Origin: Halorubrum salsamenti
GTDB taxonomy: Archaea > Halobacteriota > Halobacteria > Halobacteriales > Haloferacaceae
Assembly: GCF_007671685.1 (NCBI RefSeq)
Contig: NZ_VCNL01000007.1
Span: forward strand, 43,794 to 107,793
Reading direction: 5' to 3'
DNA length: 64,000 nt
The notes under the pieces were generated by a model. The model did no database searches and was not told the DNA's origin. It worked only from the letters and a program-made list of their open reading frames with translations. The position numbers and the translations under genes are program-made. Positions 45,760 through 52,638 of this stretch are shown one piece after another (position 1 is the stretch's first letter; each line of letters begins with the position of its first letter).

Positions 45760-46560
45760 ATGGACCTCGCGTGGGACCTCGACCGGGAAGGGGACGTGTC
45801 GCTGGTGCGGTGTCGCGTGCGCAACGATGACGCCGTCCCACGTCGCGTCCGGATCGAGAGCCGGCTCGACGCCCCCGTGCTCCCGCCCCGGCGGGGCGGC
45901 GTCCCGGAGGAGGGATGGGACGAGACTGGCGTGACACTGCGTCTCGACCCCGGCGAACGGCGGGCGCTCGGCTTCGCGGCCCGCGCTCCGCCGGCCGATC
46001 CGCCGGTCGAGGTCGCCGAGGTAGCGGCGGTCGACTCGACGGCAGAGTCGGGCGGTGTGGTGCCCAGTGAGGGCGGCGGAAGGGCCGCCTCGGCGACGGC
46101 TGCCGCCCTCCGGCGGCTCGGCGACCACCGGCCGCCGAGGGACGTGGTCGCGGGCGGAGAGACCGAACTCGGCGAGGCGGATCCGAAAGGCGATTCGAGC
46201 GACTCGGACCGCGCGGCCGGCACCGGTACTGACGCGGCCGACATCGACGAACCGGCCGCCGATTCCGACGCCCCCCTGTCGCCGTCGGGGGAAACGACGA
46301 GATGGTTCGACCCGGTCGACGAGCAACTGGATGCGGTCGAGGAACGGATCGATAAGGCGGAGCGGCTGACCGACGCCGACCTGGCGACCGCGACTGAGGC
46401 CGTCGCGGAGGCCGACGGCGTCGAGGGGCTCTCCGGGCTCGACGAGCGAGTCGCCGCGGACGCGGCGCGGCTCCGGGACCTGAGCGAGCGCGCGTCGGCG
46501 CTCGCGACGCGTGCGGAGGCGACCGACGCGCCGGTCGAGGCGCTGGAGCGGTTGGCGTGA
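45760..46560 (+). CDS. Conserved haloarchaeal protein coupled to a MinD-like ATPase
   Basis: This acidic protein has 266 residues. The N-terminal 80 residues are beta-rich (MDLAWDLDREGDVSLVRCRVRNDD, VTLRLDPGERRALGF), the middle is a disordered Ser/Asp/Ala linker, and the C-terminal 85 residues form predicted helical coils (VDEQLDAVEERIDKAERL, AADAARLRDLSERASALATR). It overlaps the MinD-like gene by 4 nt, suggesting a partner or adaptor. The ATG at 45760 follows TTTAAG by about 27 nt. No known family recognised with certainty. Confidence 0.75.
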   Translation: MDLAWDLDREGDVSLVRCRVRNDDAVPRRVRIESRLDAPVLPPRRGGVPEEGWDETGVTLRLDPGERRALGFAARAPPADPPVEVAEVAAVDSTAESGGVVPSEGGGRAASATAAALRRLGDHRPPRDVVAGGETELGEADPKGDSSDSDRAAGTGTDAADIDEPAADSDAPLSPSGETTRWFDPVDEQLDAVEERIDKAERLTDADLATATEAVAEADGVEGLSGLDERVAADAARLRDLSERASALATRAEATDAPVEALERLA

Positions 46561-47225
46561 TCCTCGCGGTCGCCGGCGGCAAGGGCGGCGTCGGGAAGAC
46601 GACGCTCGCGTACAACGTCGCCGCCGCGCTCGACGCGGTCGTCGTCGACGCCGACCTCGGGATGGCGGACCTCCCCGGCGGCCGCGGACCGGACCTCCAC
46701 GACGTGCTCGCCGGTGAGGCCGGCCCGATCGAGGCGCTGCGCGCCGGTCCGGTCGACATCGTCCCCTGCGGCCGGACACTCGCCGGCGCGCGAGCGGCCG
46801 ACCTCCGGCGACTCGAAGCCGCGGTGGCGGCGATCGAGCGCGAGCGCGGCACCGTCGTGCTCGACTGTCCGGCGGGGCGGCGCGCGGACGCCGGCGTGCC
46901 GCTCGCGGTCGCGGACGCCTGCCTGCTCGTCGTGTCGCCGCGGGCGTTCGCGCTGGCCGACGCGATCCGGACCCGGGCGCTCGCCCGCGAGCTCGACGCC
47001 GGGCTCGTCGGCTGCGCGGTCAACCGGGTGACCGAGGAGCCGCCGACCGACGCGATCGCCGACGCGCTCGGCGCGCCCGCGTCGGTCGTTCCCGCCGATC
47101 CGCGAGTCGGCCGCTCGGTCGCCGAGGAGCGACCGGTCGTCGACGCCGCGCCCGACAGCGCCGCGGCGGAAGCGGTCCGCGAACTGGCTCGGCGGGTGCC
47201 CCGTTGCCAGGACCGAAATTTCTGA
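46557..47225 (+). CDS. MinD/ParA-like ATPase, short form
   Basis: The 222-residue ATPase begins with VAGGKGGVGKTTLAYNVAAAL (deviant Walker A, residues 5-24), then VVVDADLGMADLPGG (switch I), and VVLDCPAGRRADAGVPL (Walker B, with DCPAG). The C-terminal membrane-targeting amphipathic helix of MinD is not evident. It starts with GTG overlapping the 266-residue gene. It may position that partner or another cargo; the family also includes regulators unrelated to division. Confidence 0.85.
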   Translation: MILAVAGGKGGVGKTTLAYNVAAALDAVVVDADLGMADLPGGRGPDLHDVLAGEAGPIEALRAGPVDIVPCGRTLAGARAADLRRLEAAVAAIERERGTVVLDCPAGRRADAGVPLAVADACLLVVSPRAFALADAIRTRALARELDAGLVGCAVNRVTEEPPTDAIADALGAPASVVPADPRVGRSVAEERPVVDAAPDSAAAEAVRELARRVPRCQDRNF

Positions 47226-47274
47226 GGGCCGCGAAGTCGCGCCTTTTTACCGCTCCGGGACGGACCCGCGGACG

Positions 47275-47988
47275 ATGATCACGGTCGCCCTGCTCGTCGG
47301 CGTCGCCGTCCTAGCGTTTCTCGCCGTCGAGATCGGTCCCCTGTACGCGGCTGACCGGTTTCGCGATCTGCGGGAGCCGACCGACAGCGAGCGCGGCCGC
47401 CTCGACTACCTCCGCGAGACGGCCGGACTCGACGTGGACCGGATCGCGATCGAGCGGCGCGGTGAGGGCGAAGCCGGCGGGGGCGAAGCGGGCGAGGGCG
47501 AAGCGGGCGAGGGTGTCGGCCGCATCGAGGTCGCGGTCCGCGGCCCGCCCCGTCGGCGGCTGTTGTTCCTCTCGGAAGCCGTGCTCGACGACGTGGACGA
47601 CGACGTCGCGCTCGGCCTGCTCGCGGCCGAGGCCGGCCGCGTCGAGACGTACTACGGCGAGTTCCGGGCCGTCGCGATCGCGGCGGTGGTCGGCGTGTTG
47701 GCGGCGATCGTCACCGCGACCGTCCCGTTCGACGCGGGGTTCGCGTCGCTCGTCGCCGTCGGCCTCGCGGCGTTCTGGGTCGGGCGGCGGGTGCAGTACG
47801 CGGCCGACGACCGCGCCGCGGACGCGGTCGGCGCGGGCCGCGTCGCCGACGCGTTCGAGCGCGCGGCGGCGATCCGGGGCGTCGAGCCGGAGACCGGCGA
47901 CTGGTCGACGTGGTTCGAGGTGCAGCCGCCGCTCGGCGATCGGATCGCGGCGCTGCGGGAGCGAGCGGGGTCGGAGGCGGCGTCGTAG
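47275..47988 (+). CDS. M48-like membrane protein lacking the HExxH site
   Basis: The 237-residue protein has an N-terminal helix, a cytosolic stretch with an 18-residue Gly/Glu/Ala repeat, then LFLSEAVLDDVDDDVALGLLAAEAGRVE where active M48 proteases have the HExxH helix. Two more helices (about 125-165) and YAADDRAADAVGAGR match the family order, with PPLGDRIAALRERAG near the end matching the HPPLEERI-type tail. The catalytic His-Glu-His set is absent, so it should be inactive. Possibly a regulator or scaffold. Confidence 0.7.
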   Translation: MITVALLVGVAVLAFLAVEIGPLYAADRFRDLREPTDSERGRLDYLRETAGLDVDRIAIERRGEGEAGGGEAGEGEAGEGVGRIEVAVRGPPRRRLLFLSEAVLDDVDDDVALGLLAAEAGRVETYYGEFRAVAIAAVVGVLAAIVTATVPFDAGFASLVAVGLAAFWVGRRVQYAADDRAADAVGAGRVADAFERAAAIRGVEPETGDWSTWFEVQPPLGDRIAALRERAGSEAAS

Positions 47989-48018
47989 TCCACTCTCGGT
48001 GAGAGCCGGGTCGAACGC

Positions 48019-48324
48019 TTACCGTACGGGCTCGGCGACGACCGCCGTCGCGTCGACGCTGACTTCGTAGTCGACGACTGAGAACGTGAGAGCTACGTCG
48101 GCTCCGGACTGGCTGGCCACGAGCGTGTCCAGCGCCTCTAAGTCGACGTGATCGTAGAGGACGATCCCCGCCTCGTCGCCGAGGTCGATTGGGTCGACGC
48201 CGGCGACGCCGGCGACGGCCTCGACGACGGCGTGGCTCGGTGACGGACTGCCGTCGCCGTGTTCGATCCGGACCGTCTCCGAGACCGATCCGTCGCCCGG
48301 AGGGTTCGGCGTTTCGCTGCTCAT
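48019..48324 (-). CDS. HalOD1 output-domain protein
   Basis: The 101-residue stand-alone HalOD1 domain (SPSHAVVEAVAGVAGVDPIDL, GIVLYDHVDLEALDTLVASQ, ALTFSVVDYEVSVDA) is of the type found in many haloarchaeal signalling proteins. The start at 48324 is supported by TTTATATA about 25 nt upstream; the frame continues open to 48801 but without similarity. It is divergent from the pheS leader ORF. Confidence 0.85.
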   Translation of the reverse strand: MSSETPNPPGDGSVSETVRIEHGDGSPSPSHAVVEAVAGVAGVDPIDLGDEAGIVLYDHVDLEALDTLVASQSGADVALTFSVVDYEVSVDATAVVAEPVR

Positions 48325-48346
48325 ACTCGCTCTGGCGCCGGACACA

Positions 48347-48354
48347 TATATAAA
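48347..48354 (-). promoter_or_regulatory. TATA box of the HalOD1 gene
   Basis: TTTATATA on the minus strand lies 23-30 nt before the ATG at 48324, the spacing of a leaderless haloarchaeal promoter. Confidence 0.6.
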
Positions 48355-48433
48355 TCCCAACTCACGCCTATCGATATTGAAATTTTCAGCGGCGAGCGAA
48401 ACGCCTATGTCCGATCGATAGACATCTGACACC

Positions 48434-48508
48434 ATGGCACTCGAACGCGCCGGATCGGGTATCGCCAGTGGGGTCGACGGCGACGCGTTCGGGTTCTTCT
48501 TCGCGTGA
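48434..48508 (+). CDS. Candidate Phe-rich leader peptide upstream of pheS
   Basis: A 24-codon ORF starts at ATG 48434 (MALERAG...) and ends DAFGFFFA-TGA, with four Phe codons (all TTC) in its last six positions. It ends 108 nt before the pheS start on the same strand. A BRE-like CGAAAC and weak CTATG element sit about 27 nt before the ATG. Bacterial pheST operons are controlled by leader peptides with clustered Phe codons (pheM); this ORF has the same position and composition. No other recognisable function fits a peptide this short. Translation and role are inferred. Confidence 0.6.
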   Translation: MALERAGSGIASGVDGDAFGFFFA

Positions 48509-48524
48509 GTCGCGCGCGGCGGAT

Positions 48525-48581
48525 CCGTCCCGCGGCGGGACGGTGAAACCGGGCGGATCGGCGGCGACGTGCCGGAACCGT
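48525..48581 (+). promoter_or_regulatory. Mutually exclusive stems in the pheS leader
   Basis: CCGTCCCG / CGGGACGG (48525-48543) forms a perfect 8-bp hairpin with a 3-nt loop. Its 3' arm overlaps ACGGT (48540-48544), which can instead pair with ACCGT (48577-48581), closing a stem with inner CCGG / CCGG. A further alternative pairs GATCCG (48522-48527) with CGGATC (48554-48559). No T-tract follows, so intrinsic termination is not obvious; the competing folds are what an attenuator or translation switch would need. Confidence 0.45.
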
Positions 48582-48616
48582 TACCAACCAGCCAGACGCC
48601 TATACACACAACTCGA

Positions 48617-50125
48617 ATGCGACTCCCGGAACGACAGCTCGCGGTCCTCGAGGCCGCGAGCGCGACGGACGAACGGACGATAGACGAGATCGCGGCGGAG
48701 ACCGGTCTGAAGCCCGAGACGGTCACCGGCGCCGCCTTCGATCTCCGCGACGAGGGACTCCTGTCCGTCGTCGAGACCGCCGCCGAAACCCTCGGTCTCA
48801 CCGACGAGGGGCGGCGGTACGTCGACGACGGGCTCCCCGAGACGCGCCTCTACCGCGCCGGGCTCGCGCTCGGCGCCGACGAGTCCGCGGTATCGATGGG
48901 GCGGGTCATCGGCGAGGCCGACCTGGACGGCCCCGAGGTCGACATTGCCCTGTCGAACTTCGCGCGCAAGGGGTTCGGGTCGATCGACTCGGGCGAGCTG
49001 ACCGTCGACTCCGACGCCGACCCCGACACCGACTCCGAGGCGGCCGCGCTCGCGGCGCTCGCCGACGGCGAGACTCCGGACGCCGCCGACGCGGTCATCG
49101 GCCAGCTCGACTCCCGCGGGCTCGTCGACCGCGGCGAGTCGGTGACTCGGTCGGTGACGCTCACCGACGACGGCGTCGACGCGCTCATGACGGGCGTGGA
49201 GGCGACCGAGACCGTCTCGGAGCTCACGCCGGAGCTGCTCGCCAGCGGCGAGTGGCGCGACGTGGAGTTCTCCGAGTACAACGTCGAGGCCGACGCGCCC
49301 GCGGCGCAGGGCGGTCGGAAACACGTGCTTCGCCGGACCGCCGACCGCGTGAAGGACGTGCTGGTCGGCATGGGCTTTCAGGAGATGGAGGGACCCCACG
49401 CCGACAGCGACTTCTGGATCAACGACTGCTTGTTCATGCCGCAGGACCACCCGGCGCGGACCCACTGGGACCGGTTCGCGCTCGACGTGGACCCGATGGA
49501 GGAGATCCCCGACGAGCTGATCCGCCGCGTCGAGTCGGCCCACCGCGACGGGTGGGGCGAGGACGGCGACGGCTACCACTCGCCGTGGTCGCAGGACTTC
49601 GCCCGCGAGGTCGCCCTGCGAGGCCACACCACCTCGCTCTCGATGAGGTACCTCTCCGGGGTCGCGGGCGCCGAGCTGGAGCCGCCCCAGCGCTACTTCT
49701 CGGTCGAGAAGGTGTACCGCAACGACACGCTGGACCCGACCCACCTCCTCGAGTTCTTCCAGATCGAGGGGTGGGTGATGGCCGAGGACCTCTCGGTGCG
49801 GGACCTGATGGGCACCTTCGAGGAGTTCTACCGGCAGTTCGGCATTACGGATATTCGGTTTAAGCCCCACTACAACCCGTACACGGAGCCGTCCTTCGAG
49901 CTGTTCGGGGAACACCCAGAGACGGGCGAGGAGATCGAGATCGGTAACTCGGGGGTCTTCCGCGAGGAGGTCACCGGCCCGCTCGGCGTCGACTGCGACG
50001 TGATGGCGTGGGGGCTCGCCCTCGAACGGCTCGCCATGCTGACCACCGGCGCGGAGGACATCCGCGACCTCCACGGGACCTTGGCCGACATCGAGTTCCT
50101 GCGGGACGCGGAGGTGAGCTACTGA
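48617..50125 (+). CDS. pheS: Phenylalanyl-tRNA synthetase alpha subunit
   Basis: The 502-residue catalytic subunit has an archaeal-type N-terminal region of winged-helix domains (residues 1-190), then the class II core: motif 1 around KHVLRRTADRVKDVLVGMGFQEMEGPH, motif 2 around YRNDTLDPTHLLEFFQIEGWVM, and motif 3 near the end (AWGLALERLAMLTTG). The frame extends upstream to 48569, but MRLPERQLAVLEAAS at 48617 is the family start. It lies behind the Phe-rich leader and overlaps pheT by one base. Confidence 0.95.
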   Translation: MRLPERQLAVLEAASATDERTIDEIAAETGLKPETVTGAAFDLRDEGLLSVVETAAETLGLTDEGRRYVDDGLPETRLYRAGLALGADESAVSMGRVIGEADLDGPEVDIALSNFARKGFGSIDSGELTVDSDADPDTDSEAAALAALADGETPDAADAVIGQLDSRGLVDRGESVTRSVTLTDDGVDALMTGVEATETVSELTPELLASGEWRDVEFSEYNVEADAPAAQGGRKHVLRRTADRVKDVLVGMGFQEMEGPHADSDFWINDCLFMPQDHPARTHWDRFALDVDPMEEIPDELIRRVESAHRDGWGEDGDGYHSPWSQDFAREVALRGHTTSLSMRYLSGVAGAELEPPQRYFSVEKVYRNDTLDPTHLLEFFQIEGWVMAEDLSVRDLMGTFEEFYRQFGITDIRFKPHYNPYTEPSFELFGEHPETGEEIEIGNSGVFREEVTGPLGVDCDVMAWGLALERLAMLTTGAEDIRDLHGTLADIEFLRDAEVSY

Positions 50126-51864
50126 TGCCCGTCGTCGACATCGACACCGACGAGCTGCGCGGGCTCACCGGCCGCACCGACACGAGCGACGACGAGTTCA
50201 AGCAGGACCTGTTCGGGCTCGGCCTGGAGTTCGAGGGGGAGACCGACGACGGCCTCCTCCAGTTCGAGTTCGCTCCCGACCGGCTCGACCGGCTCTCCGT
50301 CGAGGGGGTCGCGCGCTCGCTGCGCTACCACTACGGCGACGACCGCGGCGTCTACGTCCCCGAGACGAACGACCCCGAGTGGACGATCGAGGTCGACGAG
50401 TCGGTCCCCGACGAGCGCCCGTACGTGACGGGCGCCGTGGTCCGCGGCGTCGACCTCGACGAGGGCGCGCTCGACTCGCTGATCCAGCTGCAGGAGAAGC
50501 TGCATGCCACGATGGGACGGGGCCGCGCGAAGGGCGCGATCGGCATCCACGACCTGGCGATGGTCAAGGGCGCGCCGCTCCAGGAGGGCGCGGAGCCGTC
50601 GATCACCTACCGCGGCGTCGACCCCGACGGCGACGCGTTCGTCCCGCTGGACGCGAACGACGAGCTGACGCCGAACGAGGTGCTCGCCGAACACGCCACC
50701 GGACAGACGTACGCCGATCTCGTCGACGACCTCGACCGGTACCCCGCGATCTACGACGAGCTCGGCCTGTTCTCGTTCCCCCCCGTCATCAACGGGAAGC
50801 GGACGGAGGTGACGACGGGCTCCCGCGAGCTGTTCGTCGAGCTCACCGGCACCGACCAGTGGACGATCGACCGGATGTGCAACATCATCTGTTACGCCCT
50901 GTCGGCCCGCGGTGCGACGATCGAGGCGGTCGAGGTGAACTACGCCGACGGCGCTACGCACCCGGGCGAGTACGGCGCGGAGCTGGTCCGCCCGAACTTC
51001 GACACCGACGAGAAGGCGGTCGGCCACGACCGGATCGAGACGCTGCTCGGCGTCGACTTCGAGCCCGAGGAGGTCGTCGACTGCTTCGAGCGCGCCGGCC
51101 TCGACGCCTCCTACACGCTCGACGAGGACGTGACCTACGAGGTTTCGATTCCGCCGTACCGCGTCGACGTGCTCCATCCCCTCGACCTGGTCGACGACGT
51201 GGGGCGGGCTTACGGCTTCGACAACTTGGAGCCGCGCTACCCCGACGTGGGGACGGTCGGCGGCCGCCACGAGCGCTCCCGGCTTGAGGACGCGGTCCGG
51301 ACGAGCCTCGTCGGGCTCGGGTTCGAGGACCTGCTCAACTTTCACATGACGAGCGGGACCGAGAACTACGACCGGATGAACCTGGAGGCCGGAAGCGACG
51401 CCTTCGGCGGCGGCGACCCCGTCGAGATCACGGAGCCGTACAGCGAGGAGTACACCCAGCTCCGCACGTGGTCGGTCCCGTCGCTGCTCATGCTGCTCGA
51501 ACGGAACACCCACAACGCGTACCCGCAGGACGTCGCCGAGGTCGGCTTCGCGGCCGAGCGCGACGACTCGGAGAACACGAACGTCGCCGAGCGCCGCCAC
51601 GTCGCCGGCGCGGTCGCCCGGCGCGACGCCTCCTACGAGGCCGCGAAGGGCCGGCTGCAGGCGGTCTGCGACGACTTCGGCGCGGACCTGGAGACCCCGC
51701 GTACCGAGCACCCCTCCTTCATCGACGGCCGGACCGCCGCGGTCGTGATCGACGGCGAGACGGTCGGCGTGGTCGGCGAGGTTCACCCCGCCGTGCTCGT
51801 CGAACACGACTTGGAGGTGCCCGTCGCCGCCTTCGAGTTCCACCTCGACGCGCTACGGAAATAG
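50125..51864 (+). CDS. pheT: Phenylalanyl-tRNA synthetase beta subunit
   Basis: The 579-residue beta subunit has the short archaeal architecture: an N-terminal part, a B3/B4-like editing region at about 90-290 (LIQLQEKLHATMGRGRAKGAIGIHD; FSFPPVINGKRTEVT), B5 around YEVSIPPYRVDVLHPLDLVDDV near 355, and a catalytic-like domain at the C-terminus. The start shares TGATG with the pheS stop, so the two subunits are co-translated. The plus-strand frame continues upstream inside pheS but is not used. Confidence 0.95.
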   Translation: MPVVDIDTDELRGLTGRTDTSDDEFKQDLFGLGLEFEGETDDGLLQFEFAPDRLDRLSVEGVARSLRYHYGDDRGVYVPETNDPEWTIEVDESVPDERPYVTGAVVRGVDLDEGALDSLIQLQEKLHATMGRGRAKGAIGIHDLAMVKGAPLQEGAEPSITYRGVDPDGDAFVPLDANDELTPNEVLAEHATGQTYADLVDDLDRYPAIYDELGLFSFPPVINGKRTEVTTGSRELFVELTGTDQWTIDRMCNIICYALSARGATIEAVEVNYADGATHPGEYGAELVRPNFDTDEKAVGHDRIETLLGVDFEPEEVVDCFERAGLDASYTLDEDVTYEVSIPPYRVDVLHPLDLVDDVGRAYGFDNLEPRYPDVGTVGGRHERSRLEDAVRTSLVGLGFEDLLNFHMTSGTENYDRMNLEAGSDAFGGGDPVEITEPYSEEYTQLRTWSVPSLLMLLERNTHNAYPQDVAEVGFAAERDDSENTNVAERRHVAGAVARRDASYEAAKGRLQAVCDDFGADLETPRTEHPSFIDGRTAAVVIDGETVGVVGEVHPAVLVEHDLEVPVAAFEFHLDALRK

Positions 51865-51893
51865 GGAGTCGATCTTGGGGGTGCCGTCGGGCG

Positions 51894-52082
51894 TTTATAA
51901 GTCGCTGATACCGGATCGACGGTGAACTCCTCCAAAGCCCCAGCCGCGAGGCGGGCGCACGTTCGTTGCGCGCTTCAGTCGCTCGCTACGCTCGCTCCTT
52001 CCAGTGCTTACGTCACCTGCGCCCGCCTCGCGGCTGCCCCTTTGAGTCCCACCCCGCACAGCACCGCACAGCCTCACGCCTC
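51894..52082 (-). repeat. Dispersed intergenic repeat, copy B (with 19-bp inverted repeat)
   Basis: Reading the minus strand from 52082, the element carries the same three blocks as 28858-28965 (GAGGCGTGAGGCTG; GTGCTGTGCGGG plus TGGGACTCAAAGGG; TTGGAGGAGTTCACCG at 51920-51935) and ends in TTATAAA. Between the second and third blocks are two 19-bp arms (51941-51959 and 52018-52036) that are perfect inverted repeats around a 58-nt loop containing alternating CGCTCGC motifs. This can form a long hairpin. It has no ORF. Likely mobile or transcribed. Confidence 0.8.
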
Positions 52083-52094
52083 CCCAGCCTCGCC

Positions 52095-52207
52095 ACCGGA
52101 CTGCGTCCGGTTGCAAGCGAGAGCTCCGCTCTCGCCCTGTCGCTGGCGGCTTTCGCCGCCAGCGACTCCCTCGCGCGGCGCTCCTCGCGGCCGCCCCCGG
52201 CGGCCGC
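52095..52207 (+). repeat. Cluster of four perfect hairpins
   Basis: Four consecutive perfect stem-loops occupy this stretch: 7 bp at 52095-52111 (loop TGC), 8 bp at 52117-52135 (loop TCC), 12 bp at 52139-52166 (loop TTTC), and 9 bp at 52187-52207 (loop CCC). The cluster abuts repeat copy B and follows pheT. It could be structured RNA, a terminator or a hotspot for insertion. It is part of a 774-bp gene-free stretch (51865-52638). Confidence 0.75.
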
Positions 52208-52250
52208 TCGCAGGCGCGCGCCACCGTATAACCGCGTTCATTTAAATATC

Positions 52251-52378
52251 GGGCTCTGTTGAAATTCTATTCTTCAGATATATTCTTGCGCAAAACAGCC
52301 GGTCAATGAGAACTGCGTATTAAGCGCCAAGGGATTTACCAACTCAGAGAGGTACTCCAACAGTCGTGCGAGATACAT
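52251..52378 (-). mobile_element. Possible insertion-sequence remnant
   Basis: GGGCTCTGTTGAAATTC at 52251 resembles haloarchaeal and IS6-type terminal repeats (GGCxCTGTTGxAAx). Next to it, on the minus strand, is a 34-codon ORF (52274-52378; MYLARLLEYLSELVNP...) that might be a transposase C-terminus. Base composition drops sharply here. Neither end is complete, and the identification is tentative. The rest of the spacer up to 52586 shows nothing recognisable. Confidence 0.3.
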
Positions 52379-52586
52379 GGCGCGAATCGGTTAGTGACCC
52401 TACGCTGGAAAGCGGGCAGTGAATCGGCCAATACGATCTGCTTAGCACACACTTACTTGAGTCAGTTAATCGTCAGCTGCACACTCGTGGCAGCCGATCG
52501 GCACTCTTCAAAATCCCTCTGCGGCTAGAACCAAATGATGTTTTTCGTAGCTTTAGAAGCCGTATAGCGGTTAACACCGTCTATTT

Positions 52587-52600
52587 TTAGGCCTACCTAA
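52587..52600 (+). promoter_or_regulatory. Iron-box 1 (DtxR/Idr-type operator)
   Basis: TTAGGCCTACCTAA: arms TTAGG and CCTAA around a 4-bp centre, matching the DtxR/IdeR/SirR-type consensus. It lies 38 nt upstream of the binding-protein start. Confidence 0.7.
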
Positions 52601-52620
52601 ATAATAATCCTTTTCTGTTC

Positions 52621-52634
52621 TTAGGTGAGCCTAA
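52621..52634 (+). promoter_or_regulatory. Iron-box 2 (DtxR/Idr-type operator)
   Basis: TTAGGTGAGCCTAA: same arms as box 1, 34 bp downstream start to start, ending 4 nt before the ATG. Promoter and start region are thus framed by two sites, implying strong repression by iron-loaded regulator. Confidence 0.7.
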
Positions 52635-52638
52635 AAAT

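Noticed and set aside
50119..51843. 574-codon frame antisense to pheT
   Set aside because: Shadow of pheT codon usage; no motifs.
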